Positions 5,057-5,775 of a stretch of 5,775 nucleotides of DNA are shown one piece after another. Source of the DNA: Mycoplasmatota bacterium (GTDB lineage Bacteria; Bacillota_I; Bacilli_A; RF39; UBA660). The notes below the pieces were generated by a model. That model did not search any database and was not told the DNA's origin. It was given only the letters and a program-made list of their open reading frames with translations. Location of the stretch: contig JAAZDL010000097.1 of the NCBI GenBank assembly GCA_012512795.1, forward strand, positions 1 through 5,775. Direction: 5' to 3'. The stretch's first letter is position 1. Each line of letters starts with the position of its first letter. The position numbers and the translations under genes are program-made.

Positions 5057-5775
5057 ATGGATTATAAAAATATAAATACATATAATTATGACTTAGATGA
5101 ATCTTTAATTGCTCAAATGCCAATTAAAAAAAGAGATCATTCTAACTTATTAGTTGTCAATAAAAATAATGGTAAACTTATTGATGATAAGTTTTATAAT
5201 ATAATAAATTATTTGAATTCAAATGATATTTTAGTATTTAATAATACTAAAGTTATACCATCAAGAATATATGGTTATAAAAGTGATACTAATGCTAAAA
5301 TTGAAGTTTTATTATTAAAAGAATTAGATAAAGATATATGGGAGTGTTTAGTTAGGCCTCAAAAAAGAGTACATATAAGTACGGTAATTAACTTTAGTGA
5401 AGAATTTAATATGGAAGTATTAGAAGTATTAAACGAAGGTATAGTGCATGCTAAATTTAATTATAAAGGTATATTTATGGAACATTTAGATAAATTAGGA
5501 GCAATGCCTCTTCCTCCATATATTCATAAAAAACTTGAAGATAAAAATAGATATAATACTGTATATGCTAAAATATATGGTTCTTCAGCAGCACCAACAG
5601 CAGGACTTCATTTTACTAATGAGTTAATAGATAAAATAAAAGAAAAAGGTATTAAAATATTATATATAACACTTAATGTTGGTCTTGGAACTTTTAGACC
5701 AGTAAGTGAAGAAAATATAACTAATCATATAATGCATAAAGAATATTATGAGATAAACAAACAAGTAGCTGCCAA
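5057..5775 (+). CDS. queA: S-adenosylmethionine:tRNA ribosyltransferase-isomerase QueA (3' end outside window)
   Basis: QueA transfers and isomerises the ribosyl part of SAM onto preQ1 at position 34 of tRNAs with GUN anticodons, making epoxyqueuosine in the queuosine pathway. The visible 239 residues of an expected ~340 show family motifs in order: LDESLIAQMP (13-22), the ILVFNNTKVIPSR block (58-70), MPLPPYI (150-156), SAAPTAGLHF (177-186), VGLGTFRPV (208-216) and NHIMHKEYYEI (223-233). Residue 207 is Asn in LNVG, where the better-known enzymes have His (LHVG). The start ATG at 5057 is fixed by an in-frame TGA just upstream (5054-5056) and by the N-terminus matching the family; a second ATG at 5053 is in another frame and stops after four residues. 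The gene has its own promoter after the trxA terminator. Identity is very secure. Confidence 0.96.
   Translation, partial: MDYKNINTYNYDLDESLIAQMPIKKRDHSNLLVVNKNNGKLIDDKFYNIINYLNSNDILVFNNTKVIPSRIYGYKSDTNAKIEVLLLKELDKDIWECLVRPQKRVHISTVINFSEEFNMEVLEVLNEGIVHAKFNYKGIFMEHLDKLGAMPLPPYIHKKLEDKNRYNTVYAKIYGSSAAPTAGLHFTNELIDKIKEKGIKILYITLNVGLGTFRPVSEENITNHIMHKEYYEINKQVAA

Noticed and set aside
5053..5067. Leader peptide starting at ATG 5053
   Set aside because: It would be only four residues (stop at 5065-5067) and out of frame with queA; nothing shows that it is translated.

Overview
The window is very AT-rich and holds ordinary bacterial housekeeping genes together with two unrecognised surface-type proteins. 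The low-GC codon use, a type 2 peptide deformylase, the Bacillota-like SMC C-terminus and Asn/Ser/Tyr-rich anchored surface proteins suggest an uncultured Bacillota lineage, perhaps near the gut Bacilli/Mollicutes-like groups. That placement is inference. Every gene reads through with TAA/TAG stops and TGG for Trp, so nothing here requires a reassigned TGA.

Layout: the 3' end of smc (1-718, +) faces a minus-strand pair. That pair is an unrecognised membrane-anchored protein (727-1749) and, upstream of it, peptide deformylase def (1820-2371). smc and the unknown gene meet at one short hairpin that can terminate both strands. A 120-bp divergent region (2372-2491) carries back-to-back promoters whose -35 boxes lie in the two arms of an inverted repeat. 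One promoter reads def, the other an apparent three-gene plus-strand operon: a large anchored surface protein (2492-3979), a CvpA-family membrane protein (3994-4659) and thioredoxin trxA (4661-4954). The operon ends in a strong A/T hairpin terminator. An extended -10 promoter then starts queA (5057 to beyond the window end).

The genes do not form one pathway. smc serves chromosome compaction and segregation, def matures N-termini of new proteins, trxA handles cytoplasmic thiol reduction, and queA makes the queuosine precursor in tRNA. The two anchored proteins face outside the membrane, and their functions cannot be told from sequence.

The most notable points are: the queA leader, where a strong Shine-Dalgarno lies 28 nt from the start codon with a hairpin that could loop out the excess; the symmetric divergent promoter pair; the composite surface protein co-directional with cvpA-trxA; and the habit of placing terminators over the last codons of genes. 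No CRISPR array, insertion sequence, tRNA, rRNA or phage gene was seen. No stretch over 300 bases lacks a gene.
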